From assembly GCA_023362775.1 (NCBI GenBank), contig JALMGJ010000005.1, forward strand, positions 42,367,463 to 42,431,462: a stretch of DNA of 64,000 nucleotides, written 5' to 3'. This stretch comes from Charina bottae. Taxonomy: Eukaryota > Chordata > Lepidosauria > Squamata > Charinaidae. The position numbers and the translations under genes are program-made. Of this stretch, positions 35,801 through 47,800 are shown one piece after another (position 1 is the stretch's first letter; the number at the start of each line of letters is the position of its first letter). Below the pieces are notes generated by a model that had not been told where the DNA came from, did not search any database, and was given only the letters and a program-made list of their open reading frames with translations.

Positions 35801-38800
35801 GGTAATATTGAGTCTTTCCACTTTTGAGTATAGAAAAGTCTCACTGCGGTTATCATGTACAAGAACAAAGTTCCATATGATTTTCCCAATTGTTTATCCA
35901 TCAGTCTCAAAAGAAATGTCTCTTGTTTCGATTGTATATTAATCTTTAAAATCTTCTGGATTAATATACAGTATGTATTTGAGTCCAATTTTTTTTAGCT
36001 TTTTGACATGTCCACCAAAGATGATAAAAAGTCCCTTCTTGTTGTTCACATTTCCAACAAATATTTGAAGTCCCATTGTACATTTTTGACAATCTTTCCA
36101 GTTATAAATATCATCGACATATCATTTTATAAAAATTCTGTTTAAGGTTATAACATGTAAATTTCAGCCCTTTCATCCACATGTTTTCCCATTGTTCTAT
36201 TTGTATATTGTACCCAAAAATTTTAGCCCATTTTAACAAATAATCTTTAACTTGTTCATCCTCAGTTTCATATCTCAACAAAAACATATACTGTACATTT
36301 TAGCAATGAGATGTTCATCATTAATACATAACTCAGTTTCAAATTCAGTTTTATCCATTCAAAACCAAAAAACATTTTATCAACTTTAAATCTTTCTATT
36401 AATTGTACATGTGAAATGGTTTATTGCTTTGTAGAACAGGGGTACCCCACCTTTTTTGCACTAGGGACCGATCATGGAAGACAATTTTTCCATGGACCGG
36501 GGGGCCAGGGTTTGCAGGCGGGAGCCAATTGCGCGGATGGGGGGGACGGGGTTTGCAGACGGGAGCCAATCGCGCGGATGGGGGGGACGGGGTTTGCAGG
36601 CGGGAGCCAATTGCGCGGCCCACTTCTTAACAGGCTGTGGCCCACTAGTGGGCCGTGGCCCACAGGTTGGGGACCCCTGTTGTAAAAGATGCCTCTTAGG
36701 TAATATAAGAGCTATACCCACTTTGGTGGGTAGGTAACAGCGTTCCGCGAGTGTCATGCATCACTTAGATCAGGGGTCGGCAAACTTTTTTTGCCGGGAG
36801 CCATTTTGACATGCTCGTGCACATTTTGAAGTGCTCGAGAGCCAGGGGGCGGGGTTTGCGGGCGGGGGCCAATCGCGTGGAAGGGGGCGGGGTTTGTGGG
36901 CGGGAGCCAATCGCGTGGAACGGGGCGGGGTTTGCGGGCGGGAGCCAATCGCGTGGAAGAGGGCAGGGGAGGTTTGGAAGAAGAAGGGAAAGAGAGGCTC
37001 GACTGCTTCGGCAGCGGTGCTTCCAGGTTGTCGCTGCGGCGGCAACGGCTGCCCCTTCGAAAGGGCAGGCTCCGGGGACCCCGAAAATGCCCTCAGTTTA
37101 GGCAGGGAGGCTGCGCGCAAGCTGCCTCAGCTGTTCTGCAGCGAGAATTTCCACCCCAGGGCAGCGTGTGCCTGTGGAGAGGGGAGGTTTCTGCCTCCCT
37201 GCCCGAACCGAGGGCATTTTCGGGGTCCCTGGAGCCTGCCCTTTCGAAGGGGCAGCGGCAGCAGCAGCTGCAGTGCTGCCCCTTCGAAAGGGCAGGCTCC
37301 GGGGACCCCGAAAATGGCCTCAGTTTAGGCAGGGAGGCTGCGCGCAAGCTGCCTCAGCTGTTCTGCGGGGAGAATTTCCACCCCAGGGCAGCGTGTGCGT
37401 GTGGAGAGGGGAGGTTTCTGCCTCCCTGCCGGAACCGAGGGCATTTTCGGGGTCCCCGGAGCCTGCCCTTTCGAAGGGGCAGCGGCAGCAGCAGCTGCAG
37501 TGCTGCCCCTTCGAAAGGGCAGGCTCCGGGGACCCCGAAAATGCCCTCGGTTCTGGCAGGGAGGCAAAAATCGCGTGTGCAGGCTGCCAGGCTTCCCGAC
37601 GCACAGCTGATTGGCGCGGAGAATTTCCACTCCCTTCAGCGCTTCTGGCTTGTCACGGGACACACAGTTTGGAAAGCCCTGCCCGTTGTCAAGATGGCTG
37701 CCGGAGACGGCTGCCAGGTTGCCAGGGGTATGCCCACCGCAACGCGCACCATGCCCGCTGCCGGGCCTGCCCTGCCACACTCGCTGCTGCGCCACGCCCG
37801 CCACGCCTGCCTGCGGAAGAGCCACACTCAAGGGGCCAAAGAGCCGCATTTGGCTCGCGAGCCGCCATTTCCGACCCTTGACTTAGATTGAGATGCAGCG
37901 TGAATTGTATGTGCAGAGAGTGCAAGTTGGAGAGCTTAACATAAAGCATACCCTACATATCCACAGCCCTTGGATGATGGCTGCTATGATTTAGGTGGTC
38001 CATGATAATGCACATCTCATAATGGTTTATCTGTGTTGGCTCTGATTCTTAAAGAGATGCAGGATCAACTCTACCATGCCAAGACAGAAATTAATGCAAT
38101 CAGTGGTGACTTTTACATGCTGGACTCACTGAAGAATATCTCTGGGCTCATGGATGATGCTGTAAAGATGGCAAATGACTATAAGCCAGTTGTGGTCAAT
38201 TATGATGGTTACAGGTAGGAGTAAAACTTTTCATATGTTGCAGAATTCCTTGGGCTGAGTTCACAGGTCAGATGGAATGGATATCCACATTCCATTTTAA
38301 TAAGCAGAAGGCCAGTTACAGAAAATGCGGTGCAGCTCAGAAGAAAAATGAGGCCTCTAGCGATCACTGAGGTGCCGTTTTAAGCATTGTTGTTTGAATG
38401 GCCAGCACTTCTAATTTGCAAAAGTTTAAGGGCCTATTCATTCATTAGATCAATTCTTTTTCCTCCCATTGCTCTACCATTCCTCATTTTCTGGGCTTGA
38501 ATTGGTATCGTTATTTTCATTACTTCCTTTAATTTCTAGTGCCTGTGTTCATATGATACACTGAGCTACAAATGATCCAACCACATTTTAGCCTAGGATG
38601 TTGTACAAACCCAGCTCATGCAGTTACTTCGTGGTTAAGCGTGTTGTGCACCTGAGAAAATTGGGTTAATTGAGTTAATTGAGAAAATTATAGCGATGGT
38701 TGGTAAGCATCCTGTCTGTTGTACATGCTAACAGAGCACAGTCCTGCTGATCCTGGTTTCAGCTGAACTGAACTGATTTACCCCAACACTTGAGCATGTT

Positions 38801-41800
38801 TTCACCCCTTTCCTTCCTTCATTGTTGTTTGAAGACTGAGTGTTAACTAGTTTGATTTCTCTCACTGCAGGTGGGGTGTTGGCGTCTGCCTTTGCTGCCT
38901 GGTGTTTGTAATAATTGTATTCAATGTGTTGGGCCTTTTGCTTGGTGGTCTTGGGCTAGATCCACACGGGATGCCTACCAGACGGGGATGCCTCTCCAAC
39001 ACCGGTGGAAACTTCTTTATGGCGTAAGAGATGCTATGTTCTCTCTCTCCTGTTTCAGTGAAGGGGAGTAATTGATAATAACCTCTTTGTATCCTTCCAG
39101 ATCGTATTAAAATGATAGATCTATTAATGTTTAGATAAATAAACATGTCATTATTGTAATAGGCTTTTATTGTAATAGGGTTTTATAGATTATATTATAA
39201 TTGTCTAAATTTATAGTTTTATCCCATAGTTACCTATGTATAATTGCATTTAATTGATTAGTTTGATTTTAATTGTTATTTTTATTAATTTTAAGTTGCT
39301 GGTCATTGACCGAATAAACAAACATTCATTCATTCCAGATCATAGCCAAAGACACCATCAGAGCCTACTGATATTTTTATGTAGTGTTAGTTGCTGTGGA
39401 GAAAACACTTTGTAGAGAGTTTTCTCATTTTGTAGCTAGCACAGATTTCTACCAGGAAAAGATAGGGTGGTACTGTTCATAAGTGCAACTGTTGATGGCA
39501 AGGTACACTACTAAGTTGCAAACCAGTGTCTTCTGCTTGCCTTGGCACATTGTTTTCCTGCCTTGCAGACCTTCTCAGAAGTGGCACCATGAATATAAGA
39601 CCCAACGGTAGAGGATTCTGTGGGCTGTTCTTCATATCCAAATCAATAGTTGAATTGTTGACCCCTGATTGTTTCTCATCTTTCATGACAGGAGTGTTGG
39701 ATTCAGCTTTATATTTTCATGGTTGCTGATGCTGCTGATTCTACTGCTATTTTTAGTTGGGGGCAATTCATACACACTGGTTTGCCGGCCTTGGGCCAAT
39801 GGAATTCTCCTCCAGGTAAGCCACCTAGGCTGTTACTGTACTCATAGATGTTATGGTGAACCCTCGTAGTTGGGAATGAGAAGACAAGGCTGCTCGGAGT
39901 TGGTTGACAATTGGAGCTGCATATAAGCCTAATAAAATAAATGCATAAATATTGTGACATAGGGAAGGTTAACTTATGGTTGTAGAATTAATAATGATAT
40001 ATTAATTTGCAATCTTTGTCTGTAGTCCCCTCTTCCAACTCTCATAAGTCATTGTTATTTTAATCTCTGGCTGTCAGCTGTTTCACTTTCTGGACAGGAG
40101 GAAATACAGCAAAGGGAATCAGTTAAGACTTTTTTTTAAGAAAGTGGAGAAAAGATCTAATCAGATGCTACTTATCTTTTTCTAGTTTCTGGACACACCT
40201 GGATTGTTTCCTCAATTAAATGTGAAAAAGCTTATGCAACTGAAGGGTTCTGACGTAACTTTGACCAGCATATACAAGTGAGTGCCAGGCTGCATGGCTG
40301 GACTGCCATGATATTGGTCCTCAGTTTCCCTAAGGGAAAGGAGAATCTGGAGGGCACGTAAATGTTGTAGGCCTAGTGGAATAAATTGTGGAGGATGTGC
40401 AGAGGGAAACCTTGTACAGAAGAGGGAAATAGCTGCTCATCAACCTGTAATGAAATGCATGGAAGCACTGCAGAGTCTAAAGTATTTATACATTGTTCGT
40501 ACTGTATTCTAGCGAGCTTTTACCAATGTTCCCGGAATGTGGTCTCTGTGCAAATCATGTGCTTTCTCCATAGGTCCTACCTGGAAAGCATTCTCCTAAG
40601 CCAAAGATTGGCAACATGGTGCTTATGGCACTCATACGGCTTCCCAACTTGAGCTTGGCAAGTCCCTTCAGTTTCCCCTTCCCAGTGGACAAGCTCCTTT
40701 TTCCCAGCCCATCCCTCCACCTCCATTGATCCCAGATAGTCTGCAGATCAGATAAGTGACAGGACCAAGTTGCTCTGTTTAATTGCAGTGGAGCAGCTGA
40801 AAATAATGTATATATTTTTGCTGGCAATGACAGCAAAAGCTGAACTTTTCTGACCTGCTTCTTGCAAGGAAAGAGGAAGACTCATTGTTTATGTGTGCAA
40901 GTGATTGGAATGAATAATGTGCATGCTCCTACAGTAAGGCTATTCTGAAGAGGTTTCTAGCTATGGACCCTGGGGGGATTGCTAACGTGCAGGACTGGAG
41001 AGCTTGATCCACATGGTAATGCTCTTGTCCAATTTATCCTTGATATAGTATTATGTATCCTGGCCTCTTAACTCAAGTTTTCCTCTTTTAAAGGAACTGT
41101 GAAGAAAATGCACCCTTGTGGAGTACCTTTCACCTAGATGAGAACATCTCCCTGAATGACACCTTCAACATCAGCAAGGTCAATGATGGTTGCCTATAAT
41201 GAATCAATCCAGTGACAGAGAAATACTATAACCAGTTAACCTTTTGCTCCCAAATATCAGCGTAGGTTGTCACTGGGCATAGTTTAAGCATATGGGTATG
41301 GGGCATAACTACAGCCCCCCTGGACAGTTCTAGAGAATGTACTGCAGGACAAATGACATTGTGCTCTGCATCTACTCATCTTGCATTTCTGTTGTCCCTC
41401 TAGTACACCCGAGACATTGATTCAACCTTGAATAAAATAAATGTCAGTATTGGGTCTGTTGATCTTCTGGATGATGAGCAGAAACGCAGCTTGCAGAAAC
41501 TGAGTTCAAAAGATGGGCCTCTGAATGTGGATTTTAACAGTACTCTTGAACACGTAAGATGGGAAATAAGGAACAGGCTTGTGGAAGAGAGGAAAAACTT
41601 TATCATAAGATAATTTCCTTCCCAGAACAGGAGCTCTATGAGGACCAGACACTCTTCTGTGTTTGTTGGAGAATGTATGATGTTCACATTTGCTGGGGCA
41701 CACATTGCTGTTCCCCAGCAACAGAAGTTAAGAGTCTGCCACTGGGATGATTCTGAGTTGATATTGTCATAGTAGCTTATTGGCAGCTGATCAGTTGTGA

Positions 41801-44800
41801 TTGTGTTTGGAGAAGCCCTGTGGCGGCCTCAAAACCAGCGTTAGCATTTATAGCCAAATTGTAGCTGAGAGACTATTTGAATTATGTAGTTTTGAAGTTT
41901 TGTGTGGATTGTTTTAATCATTTATTTCTTAAAAATGTATGTCTCTTTTCTGCTATAGTTGGCATTCAAGATAAATTAACATCTCACTATAGCATAATTT
42001 ATTTAATTAGTTCATTTAAAAGATTTATATGGCCGCCCATTTTAAGCCACTCTGGGTGGCTCACAACAACAATGTGGCACTGTTCTATAATAGCAGTGCA
42101 ATAAATCAAAATCAAATCAAATAAAAGTTTATTGATTAGCCCTTAGGCCATATCAAAATACAAGATTATACAATAAATGTTATTAAAACTAAATAAAATT
42201 AATATAAAAGACAAATTGAATAAGAAGTAAATAAAAATACTGTAGTTAAATATACATTTAAGTGAAAATACACATCATATTTCTGTGTCACCCCTACAGT
42301 TTACCCTGATCAACCCCACATATGTAGATCTCAAGCTTATTGATTTGCTTAAATACAGTGCTGTGTTATATCTTATTTTTGGGTCTTGGCCACACATAAA
42401 ATACGTTGTTTTGATATGTGATTCCCAATGGGTTGTTCGTTTAATGTATGGGCCAAGGTACAGATCTCTCACATTCTTATACAAATTACAATTGAATAAT
42501 ATATGTGCTATATCCTCAATTTCAGGCTCTCCACATATACAAATTTGTTCATTATAAGGGATGCTGTTAAATCTCCCAAATCTGACCATTGTATCAAGCT
42601 GATCAAATCTAGCTCGAGTGAATACCTCCCTGAGATGTTTTGGCATTTGTATTTTTAAATAGTTGGCAATTTGAAAAGTGCGTTTATATTGGCTCAACCA
42701 TTTCAGATTGCCAACCTTGCTAAGGGTGGCTATATCTTTTTGCGCTTCTATATCCAATATTCTTTGTATAACACTCTTTTTGACTTGATCTCCGGAAGCG
42801 CAAGAGACAGGGAGAGAGTGCAATAAAAACATATTATTATTTATAAATAATAGCAACTGCAATGAGTAATTAAGCAGTGATCAGCACAGGCCGGCCCCAT
42901 TGATCAATTTGCCTACTAAATACTGTTGTGAAGAGGACTTTGCCTAGTCCTTAAAGCAGTGTTTCTCAACCTTGGCAGCTTGAAGTCCATACATCTGCAA
43001 GCTGCCAAGGTTGAGAAACACTGCCTTAAAGGATAATAAGAAAACTTGGTGGGGTGCTCTGCTGTCAGAAAACAGCCACAGAAATGCCTGTGTTTCCAAA
43101 AGCAAATCATTTAACCTTTGCTAGAGGAGGCACTCAGAAAAATCTCTGATAGTTCAGCAGAAAAGAGGGATGAGGTAAACTCACTCCTCCTAGTGTTGGG
43201 ATAAGGAGAAACAGTAACATGTATTATATTAAAACACGAGTATTGACTGGAAAAATATGGGGAGGTACTCAAAAGTTAATCTGCCTCCAATTCTATATTT
43301 AATTCACTTGAGTGTCTTTTGCTTGCTTGACCTCTCTGCTCTCTTTCTCTCCTTTTTCTGTAGCTTAACAAGAATCTGACCAAAGAAGACCTGAATGCCT
43401 TGGCTAATAAGTTGGAAGATCTGGCAAAAAAAACAGTGAGTATTCTTTGGGCAAAGATACCGACATACTCCTATACAACTGCTCTTCCTTAACTCCCTTT
43501 CTAAGATATACATCAGATGTTTTGGGAAATCCATTTGAGGAGACATGGAATTTTGCATATGCAGCTGTTCTCCCAGCTTCCACTGGAAGATGAAAACTAA
43601 CTGTGTTCTAAATTGCCTCTTGGAATGTGCCCTTCAAGTAGCTTTGACAGTGAACTGCAACAAAAATAACAGAGATCAAGCAGGAAGTTTTGAATAAAAT
43701 AATAATAATAATAATAATAATCAACTTGTATGCTGCCTGACTCCCAACAATTCTGGGTGGCTCATAACAATAAAAGAAATTACAATAAAATCAAAGAAAA
43801 AAGATAAAGAAAAAAGATGGCAAGCGCAACAGACCAGATGGAATGAAGCGAGGGGTCTGACCCTCCCTCACCAAAGGCCTGGGTGGTGGCCTTGAATTGC
43901 ACCTTGGATCACACCCAGAAGCAAACTAGCAATCAGAACAGCTTGTGAAGCAGAGCTGTTACATGGGCATACAAAAGCATTTCCATCACTGCTCCTGCTG
44001 CTGCATTCTGGACCAATTGAAGCTTCTGGGTGGTCTTCAAGGGCAGACCCATGTACAACACTTTGCAGTAGTCAAGCCACAAGGTGACTAGGGCATGAGT
44101 GACTATCTGATAGGCCCCCTGATCTAGGAAAAGACACAACTGGTGCGCCAGATGAAGTTATACAAAGGCCTTCCTGGTTGCAGCTGCCACCTGCTCTTCA
44201 AGCAGGAGCTGTAAGTCCAGGAAGACTCCCAGATCACACACCAACCTTGAAGGGGGAAGTGCTATCCCAGCCAAGGTCAAAGATGGAATATCTCTGGCCC
44301 TGGAGAAAGGAAGAGGACCCCTGTAAAATGATGCCCCCAATCCCCAACCCATGGAGTTGGCTCAGAAGGATAGTGTGGTCAATGGTACTGAAAGCTGCTG
44401 AGAGATCAAGGATGGATGCACGACCTCCATCCCGGCTCAACCACAGTTTATCAATAAGCATGACCAAGGCTGTCTCAGTAGTAAATCCTGGCCTGAAACC
44501 TGACTGAAACAGGTAGAATAGGACCTGTTTTGAACTAGAGGTAATTGCTGAGGGAGAGTGGAGTGGAATGGAGCGTTGAAATTACAGAGCACAAATGCTA
44601 ATTGGATATGACCCCATGTCAGATTTAATGACTATGTATAAAAACAACCAACAATCTACTGGTGGTATACATATTCCTTTTCAGGGTAATGATTCTATAA
44701 GTAGAAATCTGCAAAGTCAGGCTGATGAGCTGAAGATGATCCAGAGTTGGATAAACCTCAAATTTCCTCCAGAAATTGTGAGTGCTGTTTCCCTTGCCTG

Positions 44801-47800
44801 CCTTTATCTTCTTTGGCCAAACCTGGTGTCACTCTGAATGAGGGATTTCTTTGTTTTCTCCCCCAGCAAGTCCTGAAGAGAAGCATCCAGAACCTGCAGA
44901 ACTCCACACCTCGAATTTCGGTAAGCAGGCTGGGTGGAAGTGAAAATTTGAGAAAGAGGCCTTTGATTCCAGGGTTCCCAAAGACTTCTGCAAAGGACCC
45001 TCTTTGAGATATTTCAGAAGTTCTGCTAGGAGACAATCTGTTCAGGCCTTGAGATAGAAGCAGAAATTTGTGACATTATGTTAGTAAGAGCCAGTTGGGG
45101 AGTTCAGAAATTTATCTTAGCATAAGGTGGTTTTAAATTTATTAGGAAGACTGAAAAAATTGAGGGGTTGGTAGACATCACACAAAGGATAGTATCGGTG
45201 TGGAAGGCAGCTCTACAGCATTAGCATTCCTATTTGTGTGAAGTTGAGTATCATTGATTTAAAATATTTATTGGCCTCTTTCCCTACATCTCTTTATGTT
45301 TAATGTTCTTAAAATATATCAAAGGATTTGTCTTGGCTTTTGATATGCTGTGGGATATGTGATGCAAGGTGTTTTTCTTGAGTGGGCAGCCCAGATATAC
45401 TTAAAAAGTAGCCTTTGAATGAACCTAACAGTAATGTATCCCACCAGAAACAGATAAACTCCACTCTGTTGGAAATAAACGAGACGGATTCATTTATAAA
45501 GCACCAGACAGAGGAAGTTATAAAAAATGTAAGTCTTCATCAGTTAACTCAGTGTGTTTGTTTACTTATTATGTGTTAACTGCCCCCGTCAGCCCCAGCA
45601 CTTCTGCCAGAGTTGACATGCCAGCAATCTAAAGTGGGGTGGAACACAAAAACAGGGGAGGGGATGAGCAGAAGGGGAGGGCATGCTGCTTCCTAGGGCT
45701 GTGCACACTTAAAAAATGATTTTAAAAAAGTGCTTCAGACATAGTGGGAGTGGTGTTGTTCATTAAGTGGCCTAAAGGAAGAATGCTGCTACTTTAAGGA
45801 AGCCACTCATTAAAGCTAATGGATAGATTCCTTAGGTTAGCTTTAAGTCCTGAAAAAAAGTTATGCTACTTTAATGAATAGCAGTATGGTTCTGCTGTCC
45901 TGCTTGCAGAAAATCTGTGGAAGTTCTTCTGAGTAATTTAAGGATGTAGAGCCTTATTACCCGTAGGTGATCTTGCATGAAAGAGCTTTGCTCCCACCCG
46001 CTTCCCTCTAGTCTTCTAGAGCTTCATTTCCATTCATGGAGCTGCAATGCAGTTTATGCAGGATTCTTATACTCCAAAACAGAACCATTTCCTGGATTTG
46101 GAAAAGGATTCTCTATCCTCTTACCCATACTCTTCTCTGCTTCCATCTAGGTGACCAAGGCTTTTGTAAGGCGCATGTTGGATTACTTTGCCTCTTATAT
46201 GAACTGGGCTCAGAATGCTGTAAGTATTACCAATTATTTCTGGTGGAATAAGGTTGGACTTGCTGGACTTACACTCCTACCTTGCCAACAATATGGAGAT
46301 ATCTGTCCTTGCTCAAGCCCTTACCCAACAATATGTAAACTCAGAGGCATGACTATTTTTTAATCATAAGAACCTATCCATTCCCTTGGCATGTTGTATG
46401 AAGGAGGTCATTAGAATGTTTGGTGACCCAGACCAAACTTACTATTTGTTTGGATGTACTAATTATGTTTTGTTAACCTGGGTTTAGGCTTTGTATGTTG
46501 TATGAGGCCAGCTACTGACTTTCCCCCTTATTTTTAGAGTGAAAATGCAGAATACAATTATTGAGTGATTGAACTTTTCCTACTGGGTTGGAAGAGAGAG
46601 TGTTGTGGAAGATTTCAAAATATATGGTGGTCAAAATGATGAAAATCATTGTCCAGGAGAAGACTGAAGCTGGGTTTTCTCTGATGAAACTTCTAATGAA
46701 ATGTTGTTTTAAAATCTTTGTTGTCAGGTCGAAGGACAAATGGGTCGCTGTGGCCCTGCAGCCTGGGCACTGGATAGCGTGAATACCGTTGTCTGCAATT
46801 ACATTGTTGATTCTTTGGTGAGGAAATCAGTAGGACTAATCAAAGAGCATTAATTGGGATGTAGGATTGCTAAACATGTCAACATGGATAAGGCAAGAGA
46901 TGGTAGTTACAACCAAGGGTGTAACATTGATTTGTAAATATGAGCACAACATTATAGTTGTCTTGGGACTGAGTTTGCTGTAGCTATGCATAAGTGCCTT
47001 AATTTTGAGAAAAGATCTAGGGAGAAATTAGAGATGCATATACACAGATGAAAGCTATGTTTTCTGAATAGAAACGAGTGGGATGTACATAAAGAAGGCT
47101 CTAGTGCAGTGTTAGGACCAGAAAGGTACAAATACCTAATGTTTGGGGATATGTCCATCGTTAGAGATGCTTCTCTTGGCAGCCTCAGCCAACTGAACCT
47201 GTGCTGAAACAGTTGAAGCATTGCCTCCAACACTGTCTCTCTTCTCTTTCCCCCTCCTAGAATGCTCTCTGGTTCAGTCTGGCCTGGTGCACTGTCTTTC
47301 TGTTGCCAAGTATCATCTTGGCTGTGCGGCTTGCCAAGTTTTATCGCCAAATGAGCATTGATGACATATATGAGTAAGGATGGTTTATTATGTTGTGGGG
47401 TACGCTGCCCACGGCTACGGGCTGCCACCTTTCTATTTTTCCAATATTGTCTACTATAGTTTGAAACTCTCTTCCGGATCATGTGTATAAGCACCCCCAA
47501 CCTCCCAGGGCTGCATTTCCTAGGAGCACTGCTTCAGAAATGTGAACTTGCCATACCATAATTGTAAGCTCTCCCTTTCCCTGCCTCACTTTGTGATAAT
47601 GTCCAGTTCAATTGCTACAATATTTTTTGTAGTTCCCAGTCTAGCCTTTGTGAGAACTATCATGTGGGAGTGGCGATATATAGGTCATTGACACTATCCC
47701 TTTCTCCTATTAGGGATGAGATTATGGAAAACTTTGAACTGTAAGTATCTTTCCATATCTGTGATCTATCATTGCTATGCAGCATGAAGTTCAAGCAAAT

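Larger units (their letters stand above)
36771..37880. mobile_element. Composite 1.1-kb hAT element (CAGGGGTCGGCAAACTT ends)
   Basis: The left end is CAGGGGTCGGCAAACTTTTT and the right end CGAGCCGCCATTTCCGACCCTTG. The perfect 8-bp duplication ACTTAGAT lies at 36763-36770 and 37881-37888. The interior is CpG-rich: a GC-box/CCAAT tandem array (36846-36965), three roughly 227-bp units (37051-37560), and a remnant end of the CAGAGCTTTCC hAT family (CACAGTTTGGAAAGCCCTG near 37,665). No transposase is encoded. The long open frames on both strands reflect GC-rich repeats and are not genes. Confidence 0.9.

Noticed and set aside
36811..37891. Overlapping long open frames on both strands (up to 331 codons)
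   Set aside because: They lie inside a GC-rich tandem repeat of a hAT element with mirrored frames. Repetition and few AT-rich stop codons explain them, and no domain or splice structure is seen.
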